DNA of 64,000 nt from positions 4,454 to 68,453 of the forward strand of contig NZ_LR701575.1 of the NCBI RefSeq assembly GCF_902498805.1, written 5' to 3'. Positions 15,082-24,175 of this stretch are shown here, piece after piece. The position numbers and the translations under genes are program-made. The notes beneath the pieces were generated by a model that did no database searches, was not told where the DNA came from, and was given only the letters and a program-made list of their open reading frames with translations. How positions within the stretch are numbered: position 1 is the stretch's first letter; each line of letters opens with the position of its first letter. The DNA is from Imperialibacter sp. EC-SDR9 (GTDB taxonomy: Bacteria; Bacteroidota; Bacteroidia; Cytophagales; Cyclobacteriaceae).

Positions 15082-16113
15082 ATGATCAAAAGCGTTGATA
15101 TTGAAGAGTTTCTGGAGCTTAGCAGGCAAAACCCGGTGGTAGACGTGAGGTCACCATCGGAGTACGCTTACGGTAGAATCCCAGGGGCGGTGAACCTGCC
15201 ACTCTTTGAGGATGACGAACGGGCTGAAATTGGCACCCTCTACAAGCAGCAAGGTAAGGACATCGCCGTGAAACGTGGGCTGGAAATAGTGGGCCCCAAA
15301 ATGCGGCCAATGGTTGAATTTGCAGAGCAGCTCACCTTCAAAGACCATATTTTGGTGCATTGCTGGCGGGGAGGCATGAGGTCGGGCAGCGTAGCCTGGC
15401 TGCTGCAAACGTATGGCTTGCCGGTGTTTACACTCAAAGGCGGCTACAAACGGTTCAGGAATCACGTGTTGGACAAATTCGCTGATAAGATGGAGCTCAT
15501 GGTCATCACAGGCCCTACTGGCTCCGGCAAAACGGATTTAATCAAAGCCCTGGCGACCACTGGTCAGCAGGTGGTTGATTTGGAAGGCCTGGCTCATCAC
15601 AAGGGATCGGTTTTCGGGGAGTTGGGCCAGGAGGCGCAGCCTTCCTCGGAGCATTTCCAAAACGAGCTTTTCTGGGCCATCAAGGACTTTGATTTTTCGC
15701 AAGCCGTCTGGCTTGAAGACGAATCAATAGGCATTGGCAAAGTGATGATCCCTGAGGGCTTTTGGCGACAAATGGGCAAAAGTCCCCGTGTTCATTTCAA
15801 CATGGATAGAAATATCAGGATCAAACGCCTGGTATCCGAATATGCCAGCTTCCCGCAGACGGTTCTGGACGAAAAAATCACCGTACTCGAAAAGAAACTG
15901 GGAGGACAGCACGCCAAAAGTGCGCTGGAACTGCTTAGATCGGGCGACTTTGCAGGTGTAGCTGACGTGCTGCTCGTCTACTACGACAGAGCTTACAAAA
16001 ACGCCTTGATTCGACACAAAAATGACTTGTTGCTGGAAATAGAAGCCGATCATGAAGACTTTGCCAAATGGGCTGAACTAGTTATAGAAAAAACGAAAAC
16101 TCAATATGTCTGA
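15082..16113 (+). CDS. selU: tRNA 2-selenouridine synthase
   Basis: 343 residues. Rhodanese domain at residues about 5-130, with the catalytic Cys94 in [13 protein letters not shown]-loop NTPase domain from about 138, with GPTGSGKT at 144-151. It replaces sulfur by selenium at the wobble 2-thiouridine of tRNA-Lys, -Glu and -Gln via a geranylated intermediate, using selenophosphate. The selD gene overlaps its 3' end by 8 bp, so donor and user are co-translated. The start follows AGGAGAGCCCAAGGAAA. Confidence 0.97.
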   Translation: MIKSVDIEEFLELSRQNPVVDVRSPSEYAYGRIPGAVNLPLFEDDERAEIGTLYKQQGKDIAVKRGLEIVGPKMRPMVEFAEQLTFKDHILVHCWRGGMRSGSVAWLLQTYGLPVFTLKGGYKRFRNHVLDKFADKMELMVITGPTGSGKTDLIKALATTGQQVVDLEGLAHHKGSVFGELGQEAQPSSEHFQNELFWAIKDFDFSQAVWLEDESIGIGKVMIPEGFWRQMGKSPRVHFNMDRNIRIKRLVSEYASFPQTVLDEKITVLEKKLGGQHAKSALELLRSGDFAGVADVLLVYYDRAYKNALIRHKNDLLLEIEADHEDFAKWAELVIEKTKTQYV

Positions 16114-17140
16114 ACCAATAAAGCTGACCCAATACAGCCACGGCGCAGGGTGTGGTTGCAAAATATCACCCAAGGTGCTGGAAACCATCCTGAGCAAATC
16201 AACTGACAAAACATTCTTTCCTTCCCTGCTGGTGGGCAACCATACCAACGACGATGCCGCTGTGTATGATTTAGGAAATGGCACCGCCATCATCAGTACC
16301 ACTGACTTCTTTATGCCCATCGTAGACGACCCATTCGACTTTGGAGGCATTGCTTCTGTAAACGCCATTAGCGATGTCTACGCTATGGGAGGCACTCCCA
16401 TCATGGCCATTGCCATACTGGGCTGGCCCATCGACAAACTGACACCTGAGGTGGCCAATCAGGTGCTGAACGGAAGTCGCAAGGCTTGCGAAGAGGCAGG
16501 CATTCCTTTGGCTGGCGGCCACAGTATTGACGCACCAGAACCCATTTTTGGACTGGCTGTAACAGGTACCATACCGGTAACCAATATTAAGAAAAACTCA
16601 ACGGCCACGGCAGGATCGTACCTGTACCTGACCAAGCCCCTGGGCATTGGCATCATCACCACAGCCCAAAAAAGGGGCATTGTGACTGAGGAGCACCTGG
16701 CTGTGGCTAAAAAGAGCATGCTCACATTGAATAAGCTGGGAGCGAAGCTTGGAACCCTCCCCTACGTGTCGGCAGTGACGGACGTAACCGGCTTCGGGCT
16801 GCTGGGGCATTTGGCTGAGGTGTGCGAAAGCAGCGGCGTATCTGCCACCATCGACTTCGACAAGGTGCCAAAATTTGATTTCCTTGACGATTATCTCAAT
16901 CAGAAAAGTATTCCCGGAGGCACCGTTAGAAACTGGGAAAGCTACGGCCACAAAATCAGCGAAATTTCAGACTACCAACGATCAATTCTTGCTGACCCAC
17001 AAACGAGCGGCGGATTACTTATTGCCGTTGATGAAAATGAGGTTTCAAATTTCGAAGCTTTTTTGAAAATTGAGGGAATACAGTTACAGCCATTTGGTTA
17101 TCTGTCGCCGGAAGAAGAATATGTAATTCAGGTAAAATAA
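16106..17140 (+). CDS. selD: Selenide, water dikinase (Cys form)
   Basis: 344 residues. It makes selenophosphate from selenide and ATP. The N-terminal active-site loop reads GAGCGCKI, with Cys16 where some homologues carry selenocysteine, and Lys19. AIRS-type motifs follow ([70 protein letters not shown]). Encoded overlapping selU. No selA, selB or selC is in the window, so its product may serve only tRNA selenouridine. Confidence 0.97.
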   Translation: MSEPIKLTQYSHGAGCGCKISPKVLETILSKSTDKTFFPSLLVGNHTNDDAAVYDLGNGTAIISTTDFFMPIVDDPFDFGGIASVNAISDVYAMGGTPIMAIAILGWPIDKLTPEVANQVLNGSRKACEEAGIPLAGGHSIDAPEPIFGLAVTGTIPVTNIKKNSTATAGSYLYLTKPLGIGIITTAQKRGIVTEEHLAVAKKSMLTLNKLGAKLGTLPYVSAVTDVTGFGLLGHLAEVCESSGVSATIDFDKVPKFDFLDDYLNQKSIPGGTVRNWESYGHKISEISDYQRSILADPQTSGGLLIAVDENEVSNFEAFLKIEGIQLQPFGYLSPEEEYVIQVK

Positions 17141-17215
17141 ACCAATTCCAACCTGAAAGGCTATAGTGGTTTCTATTAGAAAACCTGTTGTAGCTTACGA
17201 TACCTACCAATGCCT

Positions 17216-19894
17216 ATGAAAAAAAACTACTGCTACCTCCTCCTGTTGGTGTTGTTTAACTATGATGGAAACGCTCAGGATGTTTCTGAATGGAAAACAA
17301 AAATAGGACAACTGGAAAAGGCATTTGGCATCGACATATACTATCGGGATGAATGGGTTGACGCTTCCAAGGTAACTATCCCTGATACTTCTCTTCCAAG
17401 GGATCAGGCGTTAGGTGCGTTCCTTTCCCCCCTTAACCTTTCCTACATCACCTATCGAAAAAAGCTGGTTGTATTACTGCCCGACTCAACTGCCAGAAGG
17501 TTCGCTTCCAGCTCGGAAGACTATGGGTCTCAATTAAAAATTCCGGAGGGAGTCACCATCATAGGCGACCTAAAATCTTTCGGAACCCAAAGGAACGCCA
17601 CTATTCGGGGGCGTATCCTTGACGCAAATAGTGGTGACCCGCTGGTCGGGGCGAATGTGATGCTTGTAGGCACTAATAGATCGACCAGCACCAACGAAAA
17701 AGGCGAGTACTCCTTTCAGGTGCCTGTTGGCTTGTACGACCTGCTCATTACAACGGTAGGATACATCGAGGAAAGAAAGCCCGTGGCAATTGTTGGCGAT
17801 GGGCAGCTAAGCACCGAACTATTTGACACCACTTACGAGCTTGAGGAGATTACTATCCGGGAGCGAGCGTTTGAGAACAATGTGACAGATGCGAAAATGG
17901 GCATTAATTCGATAGATGTGGCCTCCATCAGGCGATTACCTTCATTCCTCGGGGAGGCCGATGTGATAAAAAGCCTGACATTTCTACCCGGGGTAAGTTC
18001 CGTGGGAGAGGGTTCTTCCGGTTTTAATGTGAGAGGAGGAAATTTTGACCAAAACCTCATCCTCATGGATGGAGCCCCTGTGTTTTACCCATCGCACATG
18101 CTGGGTTTCTTCTCTCTCATCAACTCAGAAATGGTGGATAACCTTACACTCTACCGGGGCGGGGTTCCTGCCAAATACGGTGGCCGGATAAGCTCGGTGC
18201 TGGACATCCGGCTCAAAGAAGGCGACAAGAAACGGTGGAATGGCAATGTGGGACTAGGGCCTATCACCAGCAAAGCCTTTGCAGAAGGGCCACTGATAAA
18301 AAACAAAGCGTCGCTTGCCCTCGGCGTTCGGGTGGCCAGCGCCGACTGGATTTTGAAGCGAACAAGAAGTATTGAACTTCGGGAAAGCGGAGCCAGGTAC
18401 ATCGATTTTCAGGGCACCATTGACGCATTTGTCACCGACAAAGACAAGGTAAGGCTCTCAGGCTATATGAGCGGCGATAGATTCTCATTTGCTCAGGACG
18501 CTATTTACAGCTATCAGAACAACATCTACTCAGTTTCATGGACACACTCCTTTCCTCAAAACATTTATCTCAAAGTAAATGGTGCCTCCAGCGACTATGA
18601 TTTTGAAGTGGAGAACACCGAAACATTGCGTGAATACATCATGCAAAGCGGTATTCATTATAAAGATGTAAAAGCAGACCTCACTTACGACCCCGGAAAC
18701 GGCTTTCAGGCAGAAGTGGGGGTGTTGGCCGGTAAGTACAATATTGAGCGAGGTGAATTGGAGCCAACTACCATCTCTTCACTGGAAGCAGCCCGCAGTC
18801 TTCAGGACATGAACGGAATAGAAAAGGCAGTATACGGATCTCTCGAGTGGAAGCCTGCTTCATGGCTTACCTTATCGGCAGGCAGCCGGTATACAACCTT
18901 TGATCAAAAAGGCCCATTGAAAATCTATTCCTATGATCCGGCACTGGCCAGGGATGACGACGCCATTATAGACTCCACCAGCTATGCCAAAGGTGATGTA
19001 ATCAATACTTACTCAGGTTTTGAGCCACGGGGCTCTGCCAGCATCAAAATAGCCGAAGAGCAGTCGATCAAGATTGGGTACAACCGGATGAGGCAGTACA
19101 TTAATATTGTTTCAAACACTGCCGCCGTCACGCCTTTCGATATCTGGACCACCAGCGGCACCCATTTCAAGCCTGTTATCGGCGACCAGTACGGCATTGG
19201 CTATTTCAGGAACTTCACAAAGAATAAGCTGCAAACATCGGTTGAGCTGTTTTATAAGGAAGTGCAGAATGTGACCGAGTACAAGAACAATGCTGACCTT
19301 TTCCTAAAAGACAATATTGAAACAGAATTGCTTCAGGGTTTTGGCCGGTCTTATGGCGCCGAATTTCTCGTTCAAAAGGATGCTGGATTACTTACCGGAT
19401 GGGTTAGCTATACCTACTCCCGAAGTCTGAGAACGATAAACGGAGAGCTGGAGGAACAAAAGATCAACAGGGGCAAAGAATATGCTGCCGACTTTGACAA
19501 ACCTCATACGCTGAATATTGTCTCCACTTATAAGCTATCACGACTCTGGAGGTTTTCGGGCAATTTCACTTACAGCACAGGGCGCCCTACCTCCTACCCA
19601 ATTGATAAATATGTATTCAATGGGATTGTGGTGGCTCAATTTTCAGAGAGAAACCAGTTCAGGGTGCCAGACTATCACCGACTCGATATTGCATTTTCAG
19701 TTGACGGCACTAACAAACGAAAAGCCAAGGTGGAAACCTCGTGGACGTTTTCGCTGTACAATGTTTACGGTCGCAAAAATGCCTATTCGGTCTTTTTTAG
19801 CCAGCGAAACTCCGACCCGCCTGTAACTCCCTACAAACTTGCCGTGCTCGGGATACCATTCCCTTCAGTCACCTTCAATCTTAAATTTTTGTAG
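17216..19894 (+). CDS. TonB-dependent outer-membrane receptor with STN and CarboxypepD_reg-like domains
   Basis: About 892 residues from the ATG at 17216; another ATG lies 6 nt earlier. Signal peptide to about residue 20 (LLLLVLFNYDGNAQ). An STN/secretin-TonB short domain occupies about 22-100 (IDIYYRDEWVDASKVTI). A carboxypeptidase-regulatory-like domain occupies about 125-205 (IRGRILDANSGDPLVGANVM). The plug contains FNVRGGNFDQNLILMDGAPV, and a 22-strand barrel ends in aromatic FNLKFL. The STN domain in Bacteroidota receptors often goes with control by an anti-sigma/ECF sigma pair, but none is adjacent. First gene of a six-gene operon; the DUF4249 gene starts 5 nt after its stop. Confidence 0.95.
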   Translation: MKKNYCYLLLLVLFNYDGNAQDVSEWKTKIGQLEKAFGIDIYYRDEWVDASKVTIPDTSLPRDQALGAFLSPLNLSYITYRKKLVVLLPDSTARRFASSSEDYGSQLKIPEGVTIIGDLKSFGTQRNATIRGRILDANSGDPLVGANVMLVGTNRSTSTNEKGEYSFQVPVGLYDLLITTVGYIEERKPVAIVGDGQLSTELFDTTYELEEITIRERAFENNVTDAKMGINSIDVASIRRLPSFLGEADVIKSLTFLPGVSSVGEGSSGFNVRGGNFDQNLILMDGAPVFYPSHMLGFFSLINSEMVDNLTLYRGGVPAKYGGRISSVLDIRLKEGDKKRWNGNVGLGPITSKAFAEGPLIKNKASLALGVRVASADWILKRTRSIELRESGARYIDFQGTIDAFVTDKDKVRLSGYMSGDRFSFAQDAIYSYQNNIYSVSWTHSFPQNIYLKVNGASSDYDFEVENTETLREYIMQSGIHYKDVKADLTYDPGNGFQAEVGVLAGKYNIERGELEPTTISSLEAARSLQDMNGIEKAVYGSLEWKPASWLTLSAGSRYTTFDQKGPLKIYSYDPALARDDDAIIDSTSYAKGDVINTYSGFEPRGSASIKIAEEQSIKIGYNRMRQYINIVSNTAAVTPFDIWTTSGTHFKPVIGDQYGIGYFRNFTKNKLQTSVELFYKEVQNVTEYKNNADLFLKDNIETELLQGFGRSYGAEFLVQKDAGLLTGWVSYTYSRSLRTINGELEEQKINRGKEYAADFDKPHTLNIVSTYKLSRLWRFSGNFTYSTGRPTSYPIDKYVFNGIVVAQFSERNQFRVPDYHRLDIAFSVDGTNKRKAKVETSWTFSLYNVYGRKNAYSVFFSQRNSDPPVTPYKLAVLGIPFPSVTFNLKFL

Positions 19895-19899
19895 AGCAT

Positions 19900-20994
19900 A
19901 TGCGGTTCACCAACCCAATACAGCGATTACAAATAGCACCAGGAGGAGTTCGCAAAAGAATTACCTCGAATCTGTTCTGCGCATTTGCGCTGCTATTGAC
20001 ATGTGTTAGCTGTATTGAACCATATGAAGTTGAGGTACCCAAACAAGACAATATCCTTATTGTAGAAAGTATGTTGCTGGATCATCCCGACTATCAACGA
20101 ACCAGGTTGTATTTCCAACACCAGGATGGGCCTCGGGAGCTCATCTACAATGCTATAGTCAGCATTTCAAATAAAGCCGGAGACTCCTGGCCGCTGGTCG
20201 TCACCTACGACGGATCATACGTCCCCCTTTCTGGCAGCATTGTGGTGGCGGCCGGGGACGAATTCCAACTTGAGATTGCTATCGGAGATTCGATCAGAGC
20301 CGTTTCAACCTGGGAAAAAGTTCCTGAGCCATCGGAAATTGATACCGCTTTCATTGAGGCGAAATACCGATCCGTCGTTAACAACAGAGGGATTGAGACA
20401 ACTTCGAAAGGAATCGAAATTTTTGTGTCGACAAAGCCAGTTGCTTCAGAAAACACCTACTTGCGCTGGACTTACGAAGACACCTACGCCTATGATGCAC
20501 CCATGGCATCAGACCTTTGCAGCGAGTGTCAATACTGCTACATACAGGAGGAAGTGGAAAACTTTATCGAACTGGCAGAAGTGTTGAACAGCAAGGGGAA
20601 AGTTCTTTCCGGCAAGTCGATTGAGTTTGTTGAGTTCGACGAACGGTTTGGGATTAGGTTCGCCGTGTTGGTCAAGCAACTTACCATTACAAAAGCAGCC
20701 TACGAGTACTACAAATCCATCAATCAACTCAATGAAGCACGGGGCAGCATTTTTGACCCGCCACCGGCAGTCCTAAGGGGAAATGTCAGCAACAACCTCA
20801 GGCCCACCGAAACAGTTTACGGCTTTTTTGAGGTGGGAAAATACAGCGAGGCTTCAGCCAGAATAACGAAATCTGACATCGACTTTCTGATACCCTCGTT
20901 TTATGAAAATTGTTTGGTTCCAAACCCTGGGACTGACTGTTTCGACTGCCGGACAAGGGAAGGCGCCACCAAAATCAGGCCCGACTACTTTTGA
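19900..20994 (+). CDS. DUF4249 lipoprotein, paralogue 1
   Basis: 364 residues. A long basic N-terminus precedes the lipoprotein signal (FCAFALLLTCVSC). DUF4249 hallmarks are the opening CIEPYEVEVPKQDNILIVES, an early beta-sandwich, and the ILxPPxAxxxGN-like segment (GSIFDPPPAVLRGNVS) followed by VYGFFEVGKYSEA. Extra cysteines form two clusters: CSECQYC near residue 207 and CFDC in the C-terminal CFDCRTREGATKIRPDYF. DUF4249 proteins are encoded beside TonB receptors and are thought to assist their outer-membrane task in a SusD-like place, though this is not proven. Gap to the next gene 4 nt. Confidence 0.9.
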   Translation: MRFTNPIQRLQIAPGGVRKRITSNLFCAFALLLTCVSCIEPYEVEVPKQDNILIVESMLLDHPDYQRTRLYFQHQDGPRELIYNAIVSISNKAGDSWPLVVTYDGSYVPLSGSIVVAAGDEFQLEIAIGDSIRAVSTWEKVPEPSEIDTAFIEAKYRSVVNNRGIETTSKGIEIFVSTKPVASENTYLRWTYEDTYAYDAPMASDLCSECQYCYIQEEVENFIELAEVLNSKGKVLSGKSIEFVEFDERFGIRFAVLVKQLTITKAAYEYYKSINQLNEARGSIFDPPPAVLRGNVSNNLRPTETVYGFFEVGKYSEASARITKSDIDFLIPSFYENCLVPNPGTDCFDCRTREGATKIRPDYF

Positions 20995-20998
20995 TCTT

Positions 20999-22045
20999 AT
21001 GATTAACAGAAAACTATCATATGGCCCTTTATTCACGCTCTTGTTGCTTGCCGGGTGTATTGAACCGTTTTCTCTTGACATTAAGCGTGTTTCCAACCAG
21101 ATAATTGTGGAAGCAATTCTCTCCAACCATCCCGAGCTACAATCGGTAAAGCTTCGTCAAACACCAAACGACCCTCTTGGTTTTATTGAATTAGAAGGAG
21201 CGATAGTAAAGGTTGAAAATTCGAACGGCATAAAATTTTCTTTTTCAGAAGTCTCAGCAGGCACCTATTACCCCACCACTCCCATTGAAGTCACTGATGG
21301 AGAGAACTACCGGCTGCTCGTTGACCTGGGAGATTCCATGCAAATAGTATCAAACTGGCAAAGTGTTCCGCCACCGCTCAAAATAGAGACGGCATATGTG
21401 TCGCCCACCATTGAGCAATCTCTTAACGACAATGGATACTTAACACCTTATTACGGCTTTTCCTACTACGTCACCTCTGAGTTCACCAATGCTACAAGCA
21501 CCTTTATCCGCTATTCTTACCAGTCCGCCTACATCATGGAGTCGCCACTTCGCAGCTCTCTTTGTTGGGATTGCACTGGCTGTTACATTGTCAGCCATGC
21601 CAAGGACTTCATTAAAACCGCATTTGTGGAGAATGGCAGCAGAAAGAGACTTTCAAACTATCAGATTGCATTCATCAACTCCTCCTACGAGTATTCCATC
21701 AAAAAAACCCTCCGGATATTTCAACACTCCATTAACGAAGACACATACGAATACTACGCTACCATTGAGCAACAAAAAAACCTGAAAGGCACCATATTCG
21801 ATCCACCTCCGGCTATAGCGAAAACCAACCTAAAAGATGTAAGGAACCCTGAAAGAGTCATCTACGGCTTCTTTGAAGTTAACAGCGTTGATGAAGCTTC
21901 GGTAAGTACCAATGGCAATAGCGCACCCTTTACAGTGCGCACATTTGATGAAATATGCACCCCCTATAACTTATACACCAATCCGCAGTGCGCCGACTGC
22001 CGTGTGAAAGAAGGTGCTACACATGAAAGGCCAGCCTGGTTCTAA
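20999..22045 (+). CDS. DUF4249 lipoprotein, paralogue 2
   Basis: About 348 residues from the ATG at 20999, 4 nt after the previous stop. The longer frame from 20903 would overlap paralogue 1 and bury the signal. Signal MINRKLSYGPLFTLLLLAGC (lipobox LAGC), then IEPFSLDIKRVSNQIIVEA. Cysteine clusters CWDCTGC and CADC are kept, as are GTIFDPPPAIAKTNL and VIYGFFEVNSVDEA. Same fold and probable surface or periplasmic location as its neighbours. Sequence identity to paralogue 3 looks higher than to 1 or 4, suggesting stepwise tandem duplication. Confidence 0.9.
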   Translation: MINRKLSYGPLFTLLLLAGCIEPFSLDIKRVSNQIIVEAILSNHPELQSVKLRQTPNDPLGFIELEGAIVKVENSNGIKFSFSEVSAGTYYPTTPIEVTDGENYRLLVDLGDSMQIVSNWQSVPPPLKIETAYVSPTIEQSLNDNGYLTPYYGFSYYVTSEFTNATSTFIRYSYQSAYIMESPLRSSLCWDCTGCYIVSHAKDFIKTAFVENGSRKRLSNYQIAFINSSYEYSIKKTLRIFQHSINEDTYEYYATIEQQKNLKGTIFDPPPAIAKTNLKDVRNPERVIYGFFEVNSVDEASVSTNGNSAPFTVRTFDEICTPYNLYTNPQCADCRVKEGATHERPAWF

Positions 22046-22049
22046 TAAA

Positions 22050-23111
22050 ATGATCAAAAAAATAGCCACATACTGTTTCGTCATTGCAGCTATCAGTCTG
22101 ACCAGTTGCATTGAGCCTTTTTCAATCGGCCTGGCTAGCGCTGCAAATCAGACAATTGTTGTGGAGGGAATGATTTCGAATTCACCAGAATTTCAGGAAA
22201 TAGTACTTAAGCTACATTACCCTAACGACAGCGCTCGCATGATTAGTGGGGCCAGGGTTCTACTGGAACACGAGGCCGGCAGAAAATCAGAGTTTTCAGA
22301 ATTGGGAGCAGGTAAATATCACCCCAGCGGCACCCTAACAATTGTTGAAGGAAGTAGGTACAGGCTACTTATTGATATGGGTGATTCTGTTTCCATCGAA
22401 TCGAATTGGCAAACAGCTCCTTTGCCCCTCGGAATTGAAAATGGCTATTTTGACGCTATACCTCAGATAGCGGTCAATGATTTGGGGTTTGACATCCAAA
22501 CTAACGGTTTTAATTATTTCATTACAACAGCGCCATCGGTAAACGAAAATACCTATATGAGGTATGACTACCAATATGGCTACCAGATGGAAGCACCTTT
22601 CAGAAGCACTCTTTGCCCTGATTGCAATAGTTGCTTTATTCTTGGTAAGAGTAAAGACTTTATAAAGACTGGTGATATCCTGGGCGGCAGCGACGGCCAG
22701 TTGAAAGATTTTAAGGTGTTGTTTATTCCATCCAATGTAGAGTATTCGCTGGTGAAAACAGTTAGGATTATCCAATTCGCCTTAACAGAAAAAAGCTACG
22801 AATACTATCGCCTAATAGAACAACAAAAAAAGCTTGAAGGAACAGTTTTTGATCCTCCTCCGGCCCTCTTCGAAACTAGCTTTAAAGACTTGAAAAACCC
22901 TGCCCGAAGGATTTATGGGGTATTCGATTTGAACGCAGTGACCGAAACTTCGGTGACCGTCAGGAAAGGCGATGCTGACTTCAGAATAGACACTTTTACA
23001 GAAGTGTGCACGGAGAGAAATGGCTTTGGCAATCCCGATCGGTCAAAACCAGAATGTTTTGACTGCAAAAGAAAGGCGGGATCAACTTTTAACAGGCCAG
23101 TCTGGTTCTAA
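22050..23111 (+). CDS. DUF4249 lipoprotein, paralogue 3
   Basis: About 353 residues from the ATG at 22050, 4 nt after the preceding stop. The upstream ATG at 22014 lies inside the previous gene. Signal MIKKIATYCFVIAAISLTSC (lipobox LTSC), then IEPFSIGLASAANQTIVVEG. It keeps CPDCNSC, GTVFDPPPALFETSF, RIYGVFDLNAVTETS and the C-terminal CFDCKRKAGSTFNRPVWF. It ends directly against the ATG of paralogue 4. Confidence 0.9.
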   Translation: MIKKIATYCFVIAAISLTSCIEPFSIGLASAANQTIVVEGMISNSPEFQEIVLKLHYPNDSARMISGARVLLEHEAGRKSEFSELGAGKYHPSGTLTIVEGSRYRLLIDMGDSVSIESNWQTAPLPLGIENGYFDAIPQIAVNDLGFDIQTNGFNYFITTAPSVNENTYMRYDYQYGYQMEAPFRSTLCPDCNSCFILGKSKDFIKTGDILGGSDGQLKDFKVLFIPSNVEYSLVKTVRIIQFALTEKSYEYYRLIEQQKKLEGTVFDPPPALFETSFKDLKNPARRIYGVFDLNAVTETSVTVRKGDADFRIDTFTEVCTERNGFGNPDRSKPECFDCKRKAGSTFNRPVWF

Positions 23112-24173
23112 ATGAGATCAGTTAAACGATATTGGCTCGCCCCTTATTTGGCCGTTTTGCTGCCAGCCTTCTTGCCAGCATGCGTAGAGCAGTTTGAGCT
23201 CGACATACCAAGGTCAACGCAAAATTTTGTAGTAGAAGCCATCTTGCTTGACGACACAAGGTTTCAGAAGGTGGTGCTTTCAAAAATCAACCTCGACGGG
23301 AAGTCGGAGCCATTCGACGATGCAAGGGTCGTGCTGCAATCAGACAACGACGATATTGAAATAGTATTTGAGTCGAGAGGCGAAGGGCTATACACCCCAT
23401 TAGTGTTTGTGCAGATTGCCAGGGGAGACAAATATCGTTTGGTGATCGATACTGATGAGGAGACAAGAATTGTGTCAGACTGGGAAGAGGTGCCAGAAGA
23501 TGTAGCACTTGAAGGAGGCTACTGGGAGTCACACACCTTTGAGTTTGTGAACGACAATGGCGTCACAATAAAAAGAAATGGAATTAATTTCAGAGCCAAT
23601 ACGGGTACTTTTCAGTCTCCAAACACCTTTCTGAGATACGACTTCGAAACCGCCCATATCAATGAAGCACCCTTTAGAGACCCAAGGTGTGATTGCCTCA
23701 ACTGCTATATTATCTCTGGCTCGGACGAGTTCCTGAACATCACCAGTGCCACGGAATCGGAAGGTAAATCGATTAAAGATCACCTCATTACATTTCTACC
23801 TCTTGATAAGAGATTCAGTTTCCGGCTTACCATGCTGGTTCGTCAGATTGCCATTACACGGAATGCTTTTCTTTTCTATCAGTCTATTGATCAGCAAAGA
23901 AACCTGAACGGCAGCATCTTCGATCCACCACCGGCAATTATCAAGGGCAACCTGTACGTGGAAGAGAAGAAAGACATAAATGTGTACGGGTTGTTTGAGG
24001 TAGGACGGCTATCAGAGATTCCAATTACTATTTATAAGAGCAACATCAAAAACGAGTTCCTTACCTACCTCGACATTTGCTATGCAGGAGCGAGGATCAA
24101 CAATGTAGAATCCTTTTGCTTTAGCTGCTATGCCGAAGAGGGAGCGAGTCCAAGGCCCTATTACTTTGAATAA
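23112..24173 (+). CDS. DUF4249 lipoprotein, paralogue 4
   Basis: 353 residues. Signal MRSVKRYWLAPYLAVLLPAF then LPAC lipobox, then VEQFELDIPRSTQNFVVEAI. The first cysteine cluster is a variant, CDCLNC, and the last is CFSC in the C-terminal FCFSCYAEEGASPRPYYF. The DPPPAIIKGNLYVEE segment and YGLFEVGRLSEI are kept. It is the most diverged of the four and starts with zero spacing after paralogue 3. The macroglobulin-like gene follows after 2 nt. Confidence 0.9.
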   Translation: MRSVKRYWLAPYLAVLLPAFLPACVEQFELDIPRSTQNFVVEAILLDDTRFQKVVLSKINLDGKSEPFDDARVVLQSDNDDIEIVFESRGEGLYTPLVFVQIARGDKYRLVIDTDEETRIVSDWEEVPEDVALEGGYWESHTFEFVNDNGVTIKRNGINFRANTGTFQSPNTFLRYDFETAHINEAPFRDPRCDCLNCYIISGSDEFLNITSATESEGKSIKDHLITFLPLDKRFSFRLTMLVRQIAITRNAFLFYQSIDQQRNLNGSIFDPPPAIIKGNLYVEEKKDINVYGLFEVGRLSEIPITIYKSNIKNEFLTYLDICYAGARINNVESFCFSCYAEEGASPRPYYFE

Positions 24174-24175
24174 CT

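Noticed and set aside
16106-16170. Possible selenocysteine codon in selD
   Set aside because: The active-site codon reads TGT (Cys) in GAGCGCK, and no in-frame TGA occurs.
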